From Umezawaea sp049997955 (lineage in GTDB: Bacteria; Actinomycetota; Actinomycetes; Mycobacteriales; Pseudonocardiaceae): a stretch of DNA of 64,000 nucleotides. Below, piece by piece: positions 50,341 to 59,107 of the stretch (position 1 is the stretch's first letter; each line of letters opens with the position of its first letter). The notes below the pieces were generated by a model. That model was not told the DNA's origin, did no database searches, and saw nothing but the letters and a program-made list of their open reading frames with translations. The stretch spans positions 1-64,000 of the forward strand of contig JAEBDY010000024.1 in NCBI GenBank assembly GCA_049997955.1, read 5' to 3'. A program made the translations under genes and the position numbers.

Positions 50341-51950
50341 GAACCGTCCTCCTGGATGGCCTCGACCAGCTGCGCCAACCCGGCGACGCGGTCGGTCAGG
50401 TGCAGTCGCAGCACCGGTCGGCGGCTCGCCAGCACCTGGCCGTCGCCCAGGGCCTGGGCGAGCTGCAGGACGCTGAGCGAGTACGGCCGGTCCGGGACCT
50501 CGATGTCCACTTCGGACGCACCGGTGATCTGCAGGAAGACGCCGTTCTGGTGTCCGCCCTTGTGGTACTGGCCGGTGGAGTGCAGGAACCGCGGGCCCCA
50601 GCCGAACGTGGTCTGGAGGTGGGACTTGCGGGCGATCTCGGGGCGCAGCAACGCGAACGACGCGTCGTCGAGCCGGTCGAGGTACGCCTGCACCGACACG
50701 TAGCCGTGGTCGGGCGCGGCGGCGACGAGCGCCGTGAGCGCGTCCGCGACGGTCTTCACGTCCGCGGGCAGCCAGCCCTCGCTCGGGTAGACCTCGACCG
50801 GGCCGTCCACGAACGCGGGCACGACCGGGTCGGAGGCCGGGGCGTCCAGGAGGGACCGCGCGGCGTTCTTCGCGGCCTCCACGTCCGGCTGGTCGAACGG
50901 GTTGATGGCGAGTACCCGGCCGACGATCGCGGTCGCGTACTCCCACAGCAGGAACTGCGCGCCGAGCGAGCCCTCCACGGCCACCGACGACGACCCGGTG
51001 GCCGGGCCGATCACGACGGTCGTGGCGTCGGACCGCGCGTCGACGAAGCCGGGCGCGCCCGGACCCTCGACCGCGACCGGCAGCAGGCCGGTGCCGTTCT
51101 TGCCGGTGGACTCGGCGATCAGCTGCTCCGCCCAGTCGGCGAAGCCCTTGATGCCCGAGCCGCTGTCGGCGAAGACGACCTTCTCGGCGCCGTGCGCGTG
51201 CGCGGCGGCGAACGTGGCCGCGAGCACGATGGCGGGGTTGTCGGGGGAGTCCGCCGCCAGGACCTCGGCCGCGTCGGCGGCCTGGTCGAGCAGCCCGCCG
51301 ATGTCCGCACCGGCCAGACCGGACGGCACGAGGCCGAACGCGGTCAGCGCCGAGTAGCGGCCGCCGACGTTCGGGTCGGCCAGGAACACCTTGCGGTAGC
51401 CCAGTTCGCCCGAGAGGGACTCGAACGGCGAGCCGGGGTCGGTCACCACGACGATCCGCGACGCGGCGTCGATGCCCGCGTCGGCGAACGCCTTGGCGAA
51501 GATCCGCCGGTGGCTGTCCGTCTCGACGGTGCCGCCGGACTTCGACGACACCACGATCACGGTGCGCTGGAGGTCGCCCGCGAGCGCGTCGGCCACCTGC
51601 GCCGGGTCCGTGGTGTCCAGCACGACGAGCGGGACGCCCGCCGTGCCGGTGATCACCTCGGGGGCCAGCGAGGAGCCGCCCATGCCCGCGAGCACGACCC
51701 GGTCGACGCCCTCGGCGTGCAGTTCGCCGCGCAGCGCGACGATCTCGTCCACCAGTGGGCGGGACGTCTCGTGCAGCGTCGTCCACGACAGCCGGACGGC
51801 CGACTCGGACTCGGCCTCCGGACCCCACAGCGTGGCGTCCCCGGCGGTGAGCTTGCTGGCCACGGCGTCGGCGACGAGGTCGCCGACGATCGTGTCGACC
51901 TGGTCCTGGTTGGGCGTGCGAACGATCTCCACGGAGATCACGTCGGTCAT
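50337..51950 (-). CDS. pgi: Glucose-6-phosphate isomerase
   Basis: 537 residues, interconverting glucose-6- and fructose-6-phosphate. The sequence belongs to the pgi/tal-pgi type seen in actinomycete pentose-phosphate operons: VVLAGMGGSSLAPEVITGT, VIVVSSKSGGTVETDS, DPGSPFE and FGWGPRFLHSTGQYHKGG. Placing pgi inside this operon lets fructose-6-phosphate recycle through the oxidative pathway. It begins 8 bases after tal. Confidence 0.94.
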   Translation of the reverse strand: MTDVISVEIVRTPNQDQVDTIVGDLVADAVASKLTAGDATLWGPEAESESAVRLSWTTLHETSRPLVDEIVALRGELHAEGVDRVVLAGMGGSSLAPEVITGTAGVPLVVLDTTDPAQVADALAGDLQRTVIVVSSKSGGTVETDSHRRIFAKAFADAGIDAASRIVVVTDPGSPFESLSGELGYRKVFLADPNVGGRYSALTAFGLVPSGLAGADIGGLLDQAADAAEVLAADSPDNPAIVLAATFAAAHAHGAEKVVFADSGSGIKGFADWAEQLIAESTGKNGTGLLPVAVEGPGAPGFVDARSDATTVVIGPATGSSSVAVEGSLGAQFLLWEYATAIVGRVLAINPFDQPDVEAAKNAARSLLDAPASDPVVPAFVDGPVEVYPSEGWLPADVKTVADALTALVAAAPDHGYVSVQAYLDRLDDASFALLRPEIARKSHLQTTFGWGPRFLHSTGQYHKGGHQNGVFLQITGASEVDIEVPDRPYSLSVLQLAQALGDGQVLASRRPVLRLHLTDRVAGLAQLVEAIQEDGS

Positions 51951-51958
51951 GTGGAGGT

Positions 51959-53071
51959 TCAGCCCTTCGCCTTGTCGAGCTGGCCGGTCACGGTCTCCAG
52001 CAGCTCTTCCCAGGACTTCTCGAACTTCTCGACGCCCTCGGTCTCCAGCGTGATGAACACGTCGTCGATGTCGACGCCCGCCTGCGCCAGCGAGTCGAAG
52101 ACCTCCTGGGCCTCGTCAGCGCCACCGGTGACGGTGTCGCCGACGATGTTGCCGTGGTCGGCGACCGCGTCGAGGGTCTTCTCCGGCATGGTGTTGACGA
52201 CGTTCTCGACCACGAGCTCGTCCACGTACCGGGTGTCCGGGAAGGACGGGTCCTTTACGCCGGTCGACGCCCACAGTGGACGCTGCGCCCGAGCGCCCGC
52301 GGCGGTGAGGGCTTCCCAGCGGTCGCCCGCGAAGACCTCCTCGAACGCCGCGTAGGCGAGGCGGGCGTTGGCGATGGCGGCCTGGCCGCGCAGCGCCTGC
52401 GCCTCGGGGGTGCCGAGCTTCTCGATGCGCTTGTCGATCTCGGTGTCCACGCGGGACACGAAGAACGAGGCGACCGAGTGGATGGTCGACAGGTCGTGGC
52501 CGTTGGCCTTGGCCTGCTCCAGGCCCGCGATGAACGCGTCCATCACGAGGCGGTAGCGCTCGGTGGAGAAGATCAGCGTCACGTTCACGCTGATGCCCTC
52601 GGCGATCACCTTGGTGATGGCCGGGATGCCCTCGAGGGAGGCGGGGATCTTCACCATCAGGTTGGGGCGGTCGACCGTCTTCCACAGGTCGAGCGCCTCG
52701 GCGATCGTGGCGTCGGTGTCACCGGCGAGCCGGGGATCGACCTCCAGGGACACGCGGCCGTCGACGCCGTCCGTCGACGCGTACACGTCGCGGAACAGGT
52801 CGCACGCGGTGCGCACGTCGGTGGTGGTGATCTCCTTGACGGTGGCCTCGGTGCTCGCGCCGCGCGCGGCCAGCTCCCGGACCTGCTCGTCGTAGGACTC
52901 GCCCTTCGCGAGGGCGCTCGCGAAGATCGTCGGGTTCGTGGTCACGCCGACCACGTTCTTGGTCGCGATGAGCTCGGCGAGGTTGCCGGTCTTCAGCCGC
53001 TCGCGCGAGAGGTCGTCGAGCCAGATGGAGACGCCCGCTTCGCTGAGCGCGGTCAGGTTGGGGTTGCTCAC
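51959..53071 (-). CDS. tal: Transaldolase
   Basis: A 370-residue TIM-barrel enzyme of the long actinobacterial type. SIWLDDLSRERLKTGNL and VVGVTTNPTIFASALAKG open the barrel, RPNLMVKIPASLEGIPAI holds the Schiff-base Lys, and SVNVTLIFSTERYRLVMDAFIAG follows. The GTG at 53071 overlaps the tkt stop, with GGAGGAGAACAA as the ribosome-binding site. Confidence 0.96.
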   Translation of the reverse strand: MSNPNLTALSEAGVSIWLDDLSRERLKTGNLAELIATKNVVGVTTNPTIFASALAKGESYDEQVRELAARGASTEATVKEITTTDVRTACDLFRDVYASTDGVDGRVSLEVDPRLAGDTDATIAEALDLWKTVDRPNLMVKIPASLEGIPAITKVIAEGISVNVTLIFSTERYRLVMDAFIAGLEQAKANGHDLSTIHSVASFFVSRVDTEIDKRIEKLGTPEAQALRGQAAIANARLAYAAFEEVFAGDRWEALTAAGARAQRPLWASTGVKDPSFPDTRYVDELVVENVVNTMPEKTLDAVADHGNIVGDTVTGGADEAQEVFDSLAQAGVDIDDVFITLETEGVEKFEKSWEELLETVTGQLDKAKG

Positions 53072-55164
53072 TTGTTCTCCTCCAGGTGTTGCAGCGAGGT
53101 GTGAGCCGCCGCAACGACGTTCTCGGTGGTGAAACCGAATTCCTTGAACAACGTCTGGTAGTCGGCGGAAGCGCCGAAGTGCTCGATCGAGACGATCTCG
53201 CCCGCGTCGCCGACGTAGCGGTACCAGGACTGGGCGATGCCCGCCTCGACCGCGACCCGCGCCTTGACCGAGGGCGGGATGACACCGTCCCGGTAGGACT
53301 TGTCCTGCGCCTCGAACCACTCGACGCACGGCATGGACACCACGCGGGTGGGAACGCCCTCGGCCTCCAGGACCTTGGCCGCCTCCACGGCGATCTGCAG
53401 CTCGGAGCCCGTGCCGATCAGCACGACCTTCGGGGTGCCGCCGGACGCCTCGACCAGCACGTACCCGCCCTTGGACACGCCCTCGTACGAGGTGCCCTCC
53501 AGGGTCGGCACGTTCTGCCGGGTCAGCGCCAGGCCCGCCGGGGCGGCGTTCTCCAGGATCGTGCGCCACGCGTGCGCGGTCTCGTTCGCGTCGCCGGGGC
53601 GGACCACGGCCAGGCCGGGGATCGCGCGCAGCGCCGACAGCTGCTCGATCGGCTGGTGCGTCGGGCCGTCCTCGCCGAGACCGATGGAGTCGTGCGTCCA
53701 CACGTAGGTGACCGACGCCTCCATGATCGCCGCGAGCCGCACGGCCGGGCGCATGTAGTCGGAGAACACCATGAACGTGCCGCCGTACGGGCGGGTCGGC
53801 CCGTGCAGCGCGATGCCGTTGAGGATCGAGCCCATGGCGTGCTCGCGGACACCGAAGTGCAGCGTGCGGCCGTAGGGGTCGGTCTTCCACATCTCGGTGG
53901 AGATGCTCGACGGGCCGAAGGACTTCTCGCCCTTGATCGACGTCAGGTTGCTCTCGGCGAGGTCGGCGGAACCGCCCCACAGCTCGGGCAGCACACCGGC
54001 GACCGCGTTGATGACCTCACCGGAGGCCTTGCGGGTCGAGGTGCCCTTCGCGTCGACCGGGTAGGTCGGCAGCGAGTCGGTCCAGCCCTCGGGCAGCTTC
54101 TTGGTGACGAGCCGGTCCAGCAGCGCCTTGCGCTCCGGGTTGGCCTCCGCCCACGCGTCGAAGCCCTTCTGCCACTCCGCCTTGGCGTGCTCGCCGCGCT
54201 TGCCGACCTCGCGGGCGTGCGCCAGGACCTCGTCGGAGACCTCGAACGTCTGCTCCGGGTCGAAGCCCAGCGCGACCTTGACGGCCTTGACCTCCTCGTC
54301 GCCCAGCGCCGCGCCGTGCGCCGCGCCGGTGTTCATCTTCTTCGGCGACGGGTAGCCGATGATCGTGCGCAGCAGGATGAACGACGGCCGGTCCGACTCG
54401 GCCTTGGCGGCCTTCAGCGCCGCTTCGAGCGCGGTGACGTTCTCGCCGCCCTCGACGACCTGCACGTGCCAGCCGTACGACTCGTAGCGCTTCGCCGTGT
54501 CCTCGCCGAGCGCGATCGCGGTGTCGTCCTCGATGGAGATCTTGTTGTCGTCGTAGACGACGGTCAGGTTGCCCAGCTGCTGGGTGCCCGCGAGCGAGGA
54601 CGCCTCGGACGTCACGCCCTCCTCGATGTCGCCGTCGGAGGCGATCACGAAGATGTCGTGGTCGAACGGGCTCTCGCCGGGCGCGGAGTCCGGGTCGAAC
54701 AGGCCGCGCTCGCGGCGGGCCGCCATCGCCATGCCCACGGCGGACGCGAGACCCTGGCCCAGCGGGCCGGTGGTGATCTCGACGCCGTTGGTGTGGCGGT
54801 ACTCGGGGTGGCCGGGGGTCTTGGAACCCCACGTGCGCAACGCCTTCAGGTCGTCCAGCTCCAGGCCGTACCCGGCGAGGAACAGCTGGATGTACAGCGT
54901 CAGGCTGGAATGGCCCGCCGACAGCACGAAGCGGTCGCGGCCGATCCAGTCGGCGTCCGCGGGGTCGTGCCGCATGACGCGCTGGAACAGGGTGTACGCG
55001 AGGGGGGCAAGGCTCATCGCCGTGCCGGGGTGGCCGTTGCCGACCTTCTGCACGGCGTCGGCCGCGAGGACGCGCACCGTGTCCACCGCTCGCTTGTCCA
55101 GCTCGGTCCAGTCATCGGGCAGATGGGCCTCGGTCAACCGGGTGATGTCGTCGCTCACGGACAC
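53068..55164 (-). CDS. tkt: Transketolase
   Basis: A 698-residue thiamine-diphosphate enzyme of the non-oxidative pentose-phosphate pathway. KVGNGHPGTAMSLAPLAYTLF and TGPLGQGLASAVGMA lead to the ThDP motif GDGDIEEGVTSEASSLAGTQQLGNL-like region, with pyrimidine-domain blocks FSDYMRPAVRLAAIM and THDSIGLGEDGPTHQPIEQL. Start is chosen as the GTG at 55164, 8 bases after GGAG; GTGs at 55158 and 55170 are near-equal choices. It leads the six-gene operon. Confidence 0.96.
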   Translation of the reverse strand: MSVSDDITRLTEAHLPDDWTELDKRAVDTVRVLAADAVQKVGNGHPGTAMSLAPLAYTLFQRVMRHDPADADWIGRDRFVLSAGHSSLTLYIQLFLAGYGLELDDLKALRTWGSKTPGHPEYRHTNGVEITTGPLGQGLASAVGMAMAARRERGLFDPDSAPGESPFDHDIFVIASDGDIEEGVTSEASSLAGTQQLGNLTVVYDDNKISIEDDTAIALGEDTAKRYESYGWHVQVVEGGENVTALEAALKAAKAESDRPSFILLRTIIGYPSPKKMNTGAAHGAALGDEEVKAVKVALGFDPEQTFEVSDEVLAHAREVGKRGEHAKAEWQKGFDAWAEANPERKALLDRLVTKKLPEGWTDSLPTYPVDAKGTSTRKASGEVINAVAGVLPELWGGSADLAESNLTSIKGEKSFGPSSISTEMWKTDPYGRTLHFGVREHAMGSILNGIALHGPTRPYGGTFMVFSDYMRPAVRLAAIMEASVTYVWTHDSIGLGEDGPTHQPIEQLSALRAIPGLAVVRPGDANETAHAWRTILENAAPAGLALTRQNVPTLEGTSYEGVSKGGYVLVEASGGTPKVVLIGTGSELQIAVEAAKVLEAEGVPTRVVSMPCVEWFEAQDKSYRDGVIPPSVKARVAVEAGIAQSWYRYVGDAGEIVSIEHFGASADYQTLFKEFGFTTENVVAAAHTSLQHLEENK

Positions 55165-55252
55165 GGACACAGCTCCACTCTCACGTTGGCGGAAACGGCC
55201 TTCTCCATCGGTACAGTCGGCTCGTCCCCGCGGGTTCCCTCGTCCTCCTCCC

Positions 55253-55258
55253 AGCCTA
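55253..55258 (-). promoter_or_regulatory. Putative -10 element of the tkt operon
   Basis: TAGGCT on the minus strand, about 90 bases before the tkt GTG. A weak ATCACA-like -35 sits 18 bp further up. The leader between them contains no obvious hairpin. Confidence 0.35.
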
Positions 55259-55449
55259 GTCCCGAGGGTCCGCGCGTGTGATCTGAGCGCGAAACGACAC
55301 GACTGTGTGTGTCGGCACAAGGGCATACGGGGCGGCGGCGTGTTCTGTTCAGGACCAAGGTCCCGAGGGGCCCGCCACCCGGCCGGGTGGCGCCAGTCGC
55401 TCGCGGTTACGATTCCGGCATCCCCGACCTGGTAGAGGAGCGCGCCGCG

Positions 55450-56373
55450 ATGAGTGCCGCCACCGAGGCCCCGACGCGGTCGCCCCGACAGGTCGTCGGC
55501 GCCTACGTGGCGTTGACGAAGCCCCGCGTCATCGAACTGCTGCTGATCACCACCATCCCGGCGATGCTGCTCGCCGCGCGCGGCGTCCCGCCGCTGTGGC
55601 TGATCGCCTGCACGCTGACCGGCGGCACCCTCGCGGCGGGCAGCGCGAACGCGCTGAACTGCTACGTGGACGCCGACATCGACTCGGTGATGAAGCGGAC
55701 CACGGCCCGGCCGCTGGCCCAGCAGACCATCCCGCCCCGCAACGCCCTGGTCTTCGGCGTGGTGCTCGGCGTGCTGTCGTTCGCGTTCCTGTGGATCACG
55801 ACGAACCTGATGTCCGCCGTGTTCGCCGTCGCGACGATCCTCTTCTACATCTTCGTCTACACGCTGGTGCTCAAGCGGCGCACGTCGCAGAACGTCATCT
55901 GGGGCGGCATGGCGGGCTGCATGCCGGTGATCATCGGCTGGTCCGCCGTCACCGGCACCGTCGCCTGGCCCGCGCTCGTCATGTTCGGCGTCATCTTCTT
56001 CTGGACGCCGCCGCACACCTGGGCGCTCGCGATGAAGTTCAAGGAGGACTACGCGCGAGCGGGCGTCCCCATGCTCCCGGTGGTGGCGACGGCCCAGCAG
56101 GTGACCCGGCAGATCGTCATCTACTCCTGGATCACCGTCGTCTGCACCCTGCTGCTGGCCCCGGTCACCAGCTGGATCTACGTCTCCGTGGCCGCCGTGT
56201 CCGGCGTCTGGTTCGCCGTCTTCGCCCACAAGCTGCACAACGTGGTCCGCAAGGGCGGCTCGACCAACACGATGAAGTTCTTCCACCTGTCGAACCTGTA
56301 CCTGATGCTGGTCTTCTGCGGCCTCGCCGTCGACGCCGTCGTCGGCCTCCCCGTGCTCGGGTGGCCGTTCTGA
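55450..56373 (+). CDS. ctaB: Protoheme IX farnesyltransferase (heme O synthase)
   Basis: A 307-residue UbiA-type membrane enzyme that adds farnesyl to heme for cytochrome oxidase. YVALTKPRVIELLLITTIPAML begins helix 1, NCYVDADIDSVMKRTTARPL is the prenyl-diphosphate-binding Asp motif, and TPPHTWALAMKFKEDYARAGVPMLPV is the CtaB-specific loop. About nine helices are present. The location divergent from tkt is standard in actinobacteria. The ATG at 55450 gives the normal length. Confidence 0.95.
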   Translation: MSAATEAPTRSPRQVVGAYVALTKPRVIELLLITTIPAMLLAARGVPPLWLIACTLTGGTLAAGSANALNCYVDADIDSVMKRTTARPLAQQTIPPRNALVFGVVLGVLSFAFLWITTNLMSAVFAVATILFYIFVYTLVLKRRTSQNVIWGGMAGCMPVIIGWSAVTGTVAWPALVMFGVIFFWTPPHTWALAMKFKEDYARAGVPMLPVVATAQQVTRQIVIYSWITVVCTLLLAPVTSWIYVSVAAVSGVWFAVFAHKLHNVVRKGGSTNTMKFFHLSNLYLMLVFCGLAVDAVVGLPVLGWPF

Positions 56374-56386
56374 CCCCTGCGGGGGA

Positions 56387-57229
56387 CTACGGGGCGGCGA
56401 ACTCGTCGCGGGCGACGGACAGCGCCGTCCCGCGGTGCGAGTCGTGCTCCTCCAGGCGTGCCACCAGCGAAGCGCGGACGTCCTGGTAGGTGTCCGGCCC
56501 GAGCGGCAGCCGCAGCGGGACCGCCCCGCTCTCGACGAGGTCCACCAGCGCTCCTGCGATCTTCTCCGGGTCGTTGACCAGCGGGAAAGATCCGTCGGCA
56601 AGGGCGCGTCTGGTGTCCCCGGCCGGTCCGGCGTCGTACTCGGGCATGATCGGCGCAGTGGCGAGCGCGGCTCCGAACCCGGTCGCCGCCGCCCCCGGCT
56701 CGACGATCGTCAGGCCGATGCCGAACGGCGCGATCTCCTGGGCGACGGTCTGGCAGAAGCCCTCGACGCCCCACTTCGACGCGTGGTAGAAGCCGAAGTT
56801 CGGGTACGTCGTCTGCCCGCCCGCCGTGGAGATCTGCAGGATGTGCCCGTGACCCTGCGCGCGCAGGTGCGGCAGCGCGGCCCGGATGACGGAGATCGAT
56901 CCGATCAGGTTGGTGTCGACCACCTGCCGGATCTGCTCGTCGGAGGCTTCCTCCACCGCGGCGAACACCGCGTACCCGGCGTTGTTGACGACGACGTCGA
57001 TCGTGCCGAGCGCGGCGAACGCCGCGTCCAGGACCGCACGCGCCTCGTCGGGGTCGGTCACGTCCAGGCGCTCGACCCACAGCCGGTCGCCGTGCTCCGC
57101 GCGCAGGTCGTCGAGCACCTCGGGGCGTCGCAGGGTCGCCGCCACGCGGTCGCCGCGCTCCAGCAGCCGCCGGGTGAGCAGCAGGCCGAAGCCCGATGAC
57201 GTGCCGGTGATGAACCAGGTCTTGCTCAT
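56387..57229 (-). CDS. Short-chain dehydrogenase/reductase, MerR-linked
   Basis: A 280-residue oxidoreductase. It has TGTSSGFG (residues about 8-15), VVVNNAGYAVFAAVEE, QISTAGGQ (catalytic Ser) and YHASK (catalytic Tyr/Lys). The sequence fits the group of single-gene SDRs with EP-loop VEPGAAATGFG. It is divergent from a MerR regulator across 76 bases containing a MerR-style promoter pointing at this gene, so it is very probably that regulator's target. Substrate unknown. Confidence 0.88.
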   Translation of the reverse strand: MSKTWFITGTSSGFGLLLTRRLLERGDRVAATLRRPEVLDDLRAEHGDRLWVERLDVTDPDEARAVLDAAFAALGTIDVVVNNAGYAVFAAVEEASDEQIRQVVDTNLIGSISVIRAALPHLRAQGHGHILQISTAGGQTTYPNFGFYHASKWGVEGFCQTVAQEIAPFGIGLTIVEPGAAATGFGAALATAPIMPEYDAGPAGDTRRALADGSFPLVNDPEKIAGALVDLVESGAVPLRLPLGPDTYQDVRASLVARLEEHDSHRGTALSVARDEFAAP

Positions 57230-57257
57230 TGTCTTCCCTTCCTCGTTGCCGTCACCG

Positions 57258-57288
57258 ACGCTACGAGTTAGAGGCGACTCGAAGTCAA
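57258..57288 (-). promoter_or_regulatory. MerR-type promoter (19-bp spacer) for the SDR gene
   Basis: On the minus strand, TTGACT (57283-57288) and TAGCGT (57258-57263) are separated by 19 bp. This is the over-long spacing typical of MerR-activated promoters. GAGTT/AACTC half-sites lie around the spacer. Confidence 0.55.
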
Positions 57289-57293
57289 CTCCC

Positions 57294-57299
57294 TACAGT
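57294..57299 (+). promoter_or_regulatory. Putative -10 element for the MerR gene (near-leaderless)
   Basis: TACAGT lies 6 bases before the ATG at 57306, predicting a leaderless regulator mRNA. Confidence 0.45.
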
Positions 57300-57305
57300 G
57301 GGGGC

Positions 57306-57746
57306 ATGACCGCTGCCCAGGGGACCGCCGTGCTGACCATCGGCGAAGTCAGCGCACTGACCGGCCTGTCGACGCACACCCTGCGGTTCTACGAGCAGGA
57401 GCGGTTGTTCGTGGAGCCGGTGCGGCGCAATGCCGCGGGCCGCCGCGTCTTCTCCGAGGAGGAGGTCGGCTGGTTGCGCGTCTGCGTCCGGCTCCGCTCC
57501 TCCGGAATGCCCCTGCCCGACATCCGCCGCTACGCCGAACTGGTCCGCGAGGGCTCGGACACCGTGTCCACCCGCCTCGACCTGCTCCGCGACCACGAGG
57601 CCGCCGTCACCCGCCGGATGGCCGACCTCCAGGACGCCCTCGACGTCATCAAGTTCAAGGTGGCCCTCTACGAGGAGCACCTGGCCGCGGGATCGGCCGA
57701 CTTCCTCTGGCGCGACGGTCCCAGCTGCTCACCCGAGGACTCGTAG
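57306..57746 (+). CDS. MerR-family transcriptional regulator
   Basis: 146 residues. The winged helix-turn-helix is LTIGEVSALTGLSTHTLRFYEQERLFVEPVRRNAAGRRVF (about 10-50). The long dimerisation helix (about 80-125) follows, with no Cys cluster, so it is not a metal sensor of the MerR/ZntR type. RFYEQERLF is the signature of the group controlling redox or SDR genes. It is divergent from the SDR gene at 56387-57229. Confidence 0.92.
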   Translation: MTAAQGTAVLTIGEVSALTGLSTHTLRFYEQERLFVEPVRRNAAGRRVFSEEEVGWLRVCVRLRSSGMPLPDIRRYAELVREGSDTVSTRLDLLRDHEAAVTRRMADLQDALDVIKFKVALYEEHLAAGSADFLWRDGPSCSPEDS

Positions 57747-57759
57747 ACCGCCCCGCGGC

Positions 57760-58407
57760 TCAGGACACCGCGTCCAGCAGGTCCGCGACGCACGGGTCGT
57801 CGAGGGACTCGACGATGCACTGCCACAGCTCCAGGTTGGCCGTCGCCCACCGGGTGTAGGTGGCCGCGGCCTCGGGGTCGTAGAAGTAGTAGCCGTCGTC
57901 CTGCTTGCCCTGCTGCTCGCCGACGATCTTGTGCGCCAGTTCGCGCAGGGTGATGCCGTTCTCCAGCAGGTACTTGTGCGCGAGCACGACCGGCGTGACG
58001 GGCAGGGCCTTGAACAGGGTGTCCGCATCGGACAGGGCCTGCGCCTCGACGCTGATGTCGCGGTGGCGGGTGCGCATCTCGGCCTCGTCGACGATGCGGT
58101 CGATCCACTCCGCCGTGCCGAGGTCCACACCGGCCTCGGCGAGGATCTCCTGGCGCAGACCGCTGCCCTCGGCCGCGGACGAGTTGCGCCGCACGACGTA
58201 GTTGACGTCGTGCACCAGCGCGGCCACGTGCACCACGTCGACCTCGGAGCCGTTGCGCTCGGCGAAGTGGACCGCCTTGTCGCGCACGAAGCTGACGTGG
58301 TGCCAGCCGTGGAACTGGAGCCGGGGAGCGAGGCGCGTGCACAACTCCCACACGCGCCGCTCCACATCGGTCATGACCTTCGTCGAAAGTGCGCTTCGCA
58401 CGCGCAT
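57760..58407 (-). CDS. HD-domain phosphohydrolase
   Basis: A 215-residue protein. H33 (FHGWHHVSF) and the H66-D67 pair (VAALVHDVNYV) make an HD metal site, with DADTLFKALPV as the later Asp. These enzymes hydrolyse phosphate esters of nucleotides or small molecules. GGGAGGG lies just before the ATG at 58407. It ends 13 bases after the convergent MerR gene, with no clear terminator, and lies downstream of an unrecognised pair of genes on the same strand. Confidence 0.8.
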   Translation of the reverse strand: MRVRSALSTKVMTDVERRVWELCTRLAPRLQFHGWHHVSFVRDKAVHFAERNGSEVDVVHVAALVHDVNYVVRRNSSAAEGSGLRQEILAEAGVDLGTAEWIDRIVDEAEMRTRHRDISVEAQALSDADTLFKALPVTPVVLAHKYLLENGITLRELAHKIVGEQQGKQDDGYYFYDPEAAATYTRWATANLELWQCIVESLDDPCVADLLDAVS

Positions 58408-58457
58408 CGGAGCCCTCCCATGCCGGGTGGGCCGATGGTAGGTGGCGCTGGTGATCC

Positions 58458-59102
58458 TTAGAGCTGGTTCGTCAGTTCCTCCAACCGCGACTCGACCGGC
58501 ACGTGCCGGTGGCTGGTGCGCGTGTCCGGGTCGTACGAGAGGCTCCACGGGCGGACCGCACGGGACTTGACCAGGAACGTGATGGTGTCGTCGGCGGCGC
58601 GCGGGATGCGGTGGAACTCGTGCGCGAGCATCGTCCCGGACACCCCGGTCGGGCATTCGGTCCGGCGCAGCAGGGTCGCGGACAGGATGGACCGCTCGTC
58701 CGCGTCGAGCCGCGCGGTGTAGCGCTCGTGCAGGTAGCCGCCGGACAGGATGGTCGTGCAGAAGTGGTACCGGTGGTTGTGGACGGAGTCGGCGTACCCG
58801 TGCCGCCAGTCCCGCTGCGGTTTGTACTCGTGCAGCCAGAACGTGAACGGCTCGGCGGGCTCGTCGCGCAGGCACCAGGCGAAGTGCGTGGTCGTCTCGC
58901 GCGACCGCGTGACGACCCGCAGCTCCTCGCGCGGGTCGAGGGTGAGCAGGTGGTTCCGCACGCCCTCCCGCAACCCCGGTTGGACGGCCCAGGCGTCGAA
59001 CGCCGGTCCGATGGTCCACCGGTCGACGGCCGGTGGACCGGCCGCGGTGATCGTGGAGGCGAGGTCGAACAGGCCGGTCGTCCCGGCCAGATCGGTGGAC
59101 AC
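58458..59102 (-). CDS. Cupin-like (RmlC-fold) protein of unknown function
   Basis: A 214-residue cytosolic protein. H108, H110 and H113 in HNHRYHFCTTILSGGYLHERY, together with H161/H164 in MLAHEFHRI, resemble the metal-binding histidines of cupins. The surrounding beta-strand pattern (TFWLHEYKP, TITFLVKSRAVRPWSLSYDP) agrees. No substrate is evident. The GTG at 59102 starts 5 bases after the stop of the upstream membrane-protein gene, so the two form an operon. I do not recognise the family. Confidence 0.62.
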   Translation of the reverse strand: MSTDLAGTTGLFDLASTITAAGPPAVDRWTIGPAFDAWAVQPGLREGVRNHLLTLDPREELRVVTRSRETTTHFAWCLRDEPAEPFTFWLHEYKPQRDWRHGYADSVHNHRYHFCTTILSGGYLHERYTARLDADERSILSATLLRRTECPTGVSGTMLAHEFHRIPRAADDTITFLVKSRAVRPWSLSYDPDTRTSHRHVPVESRLEELTNQL

Positions 59103-59107
59103 GGCTA

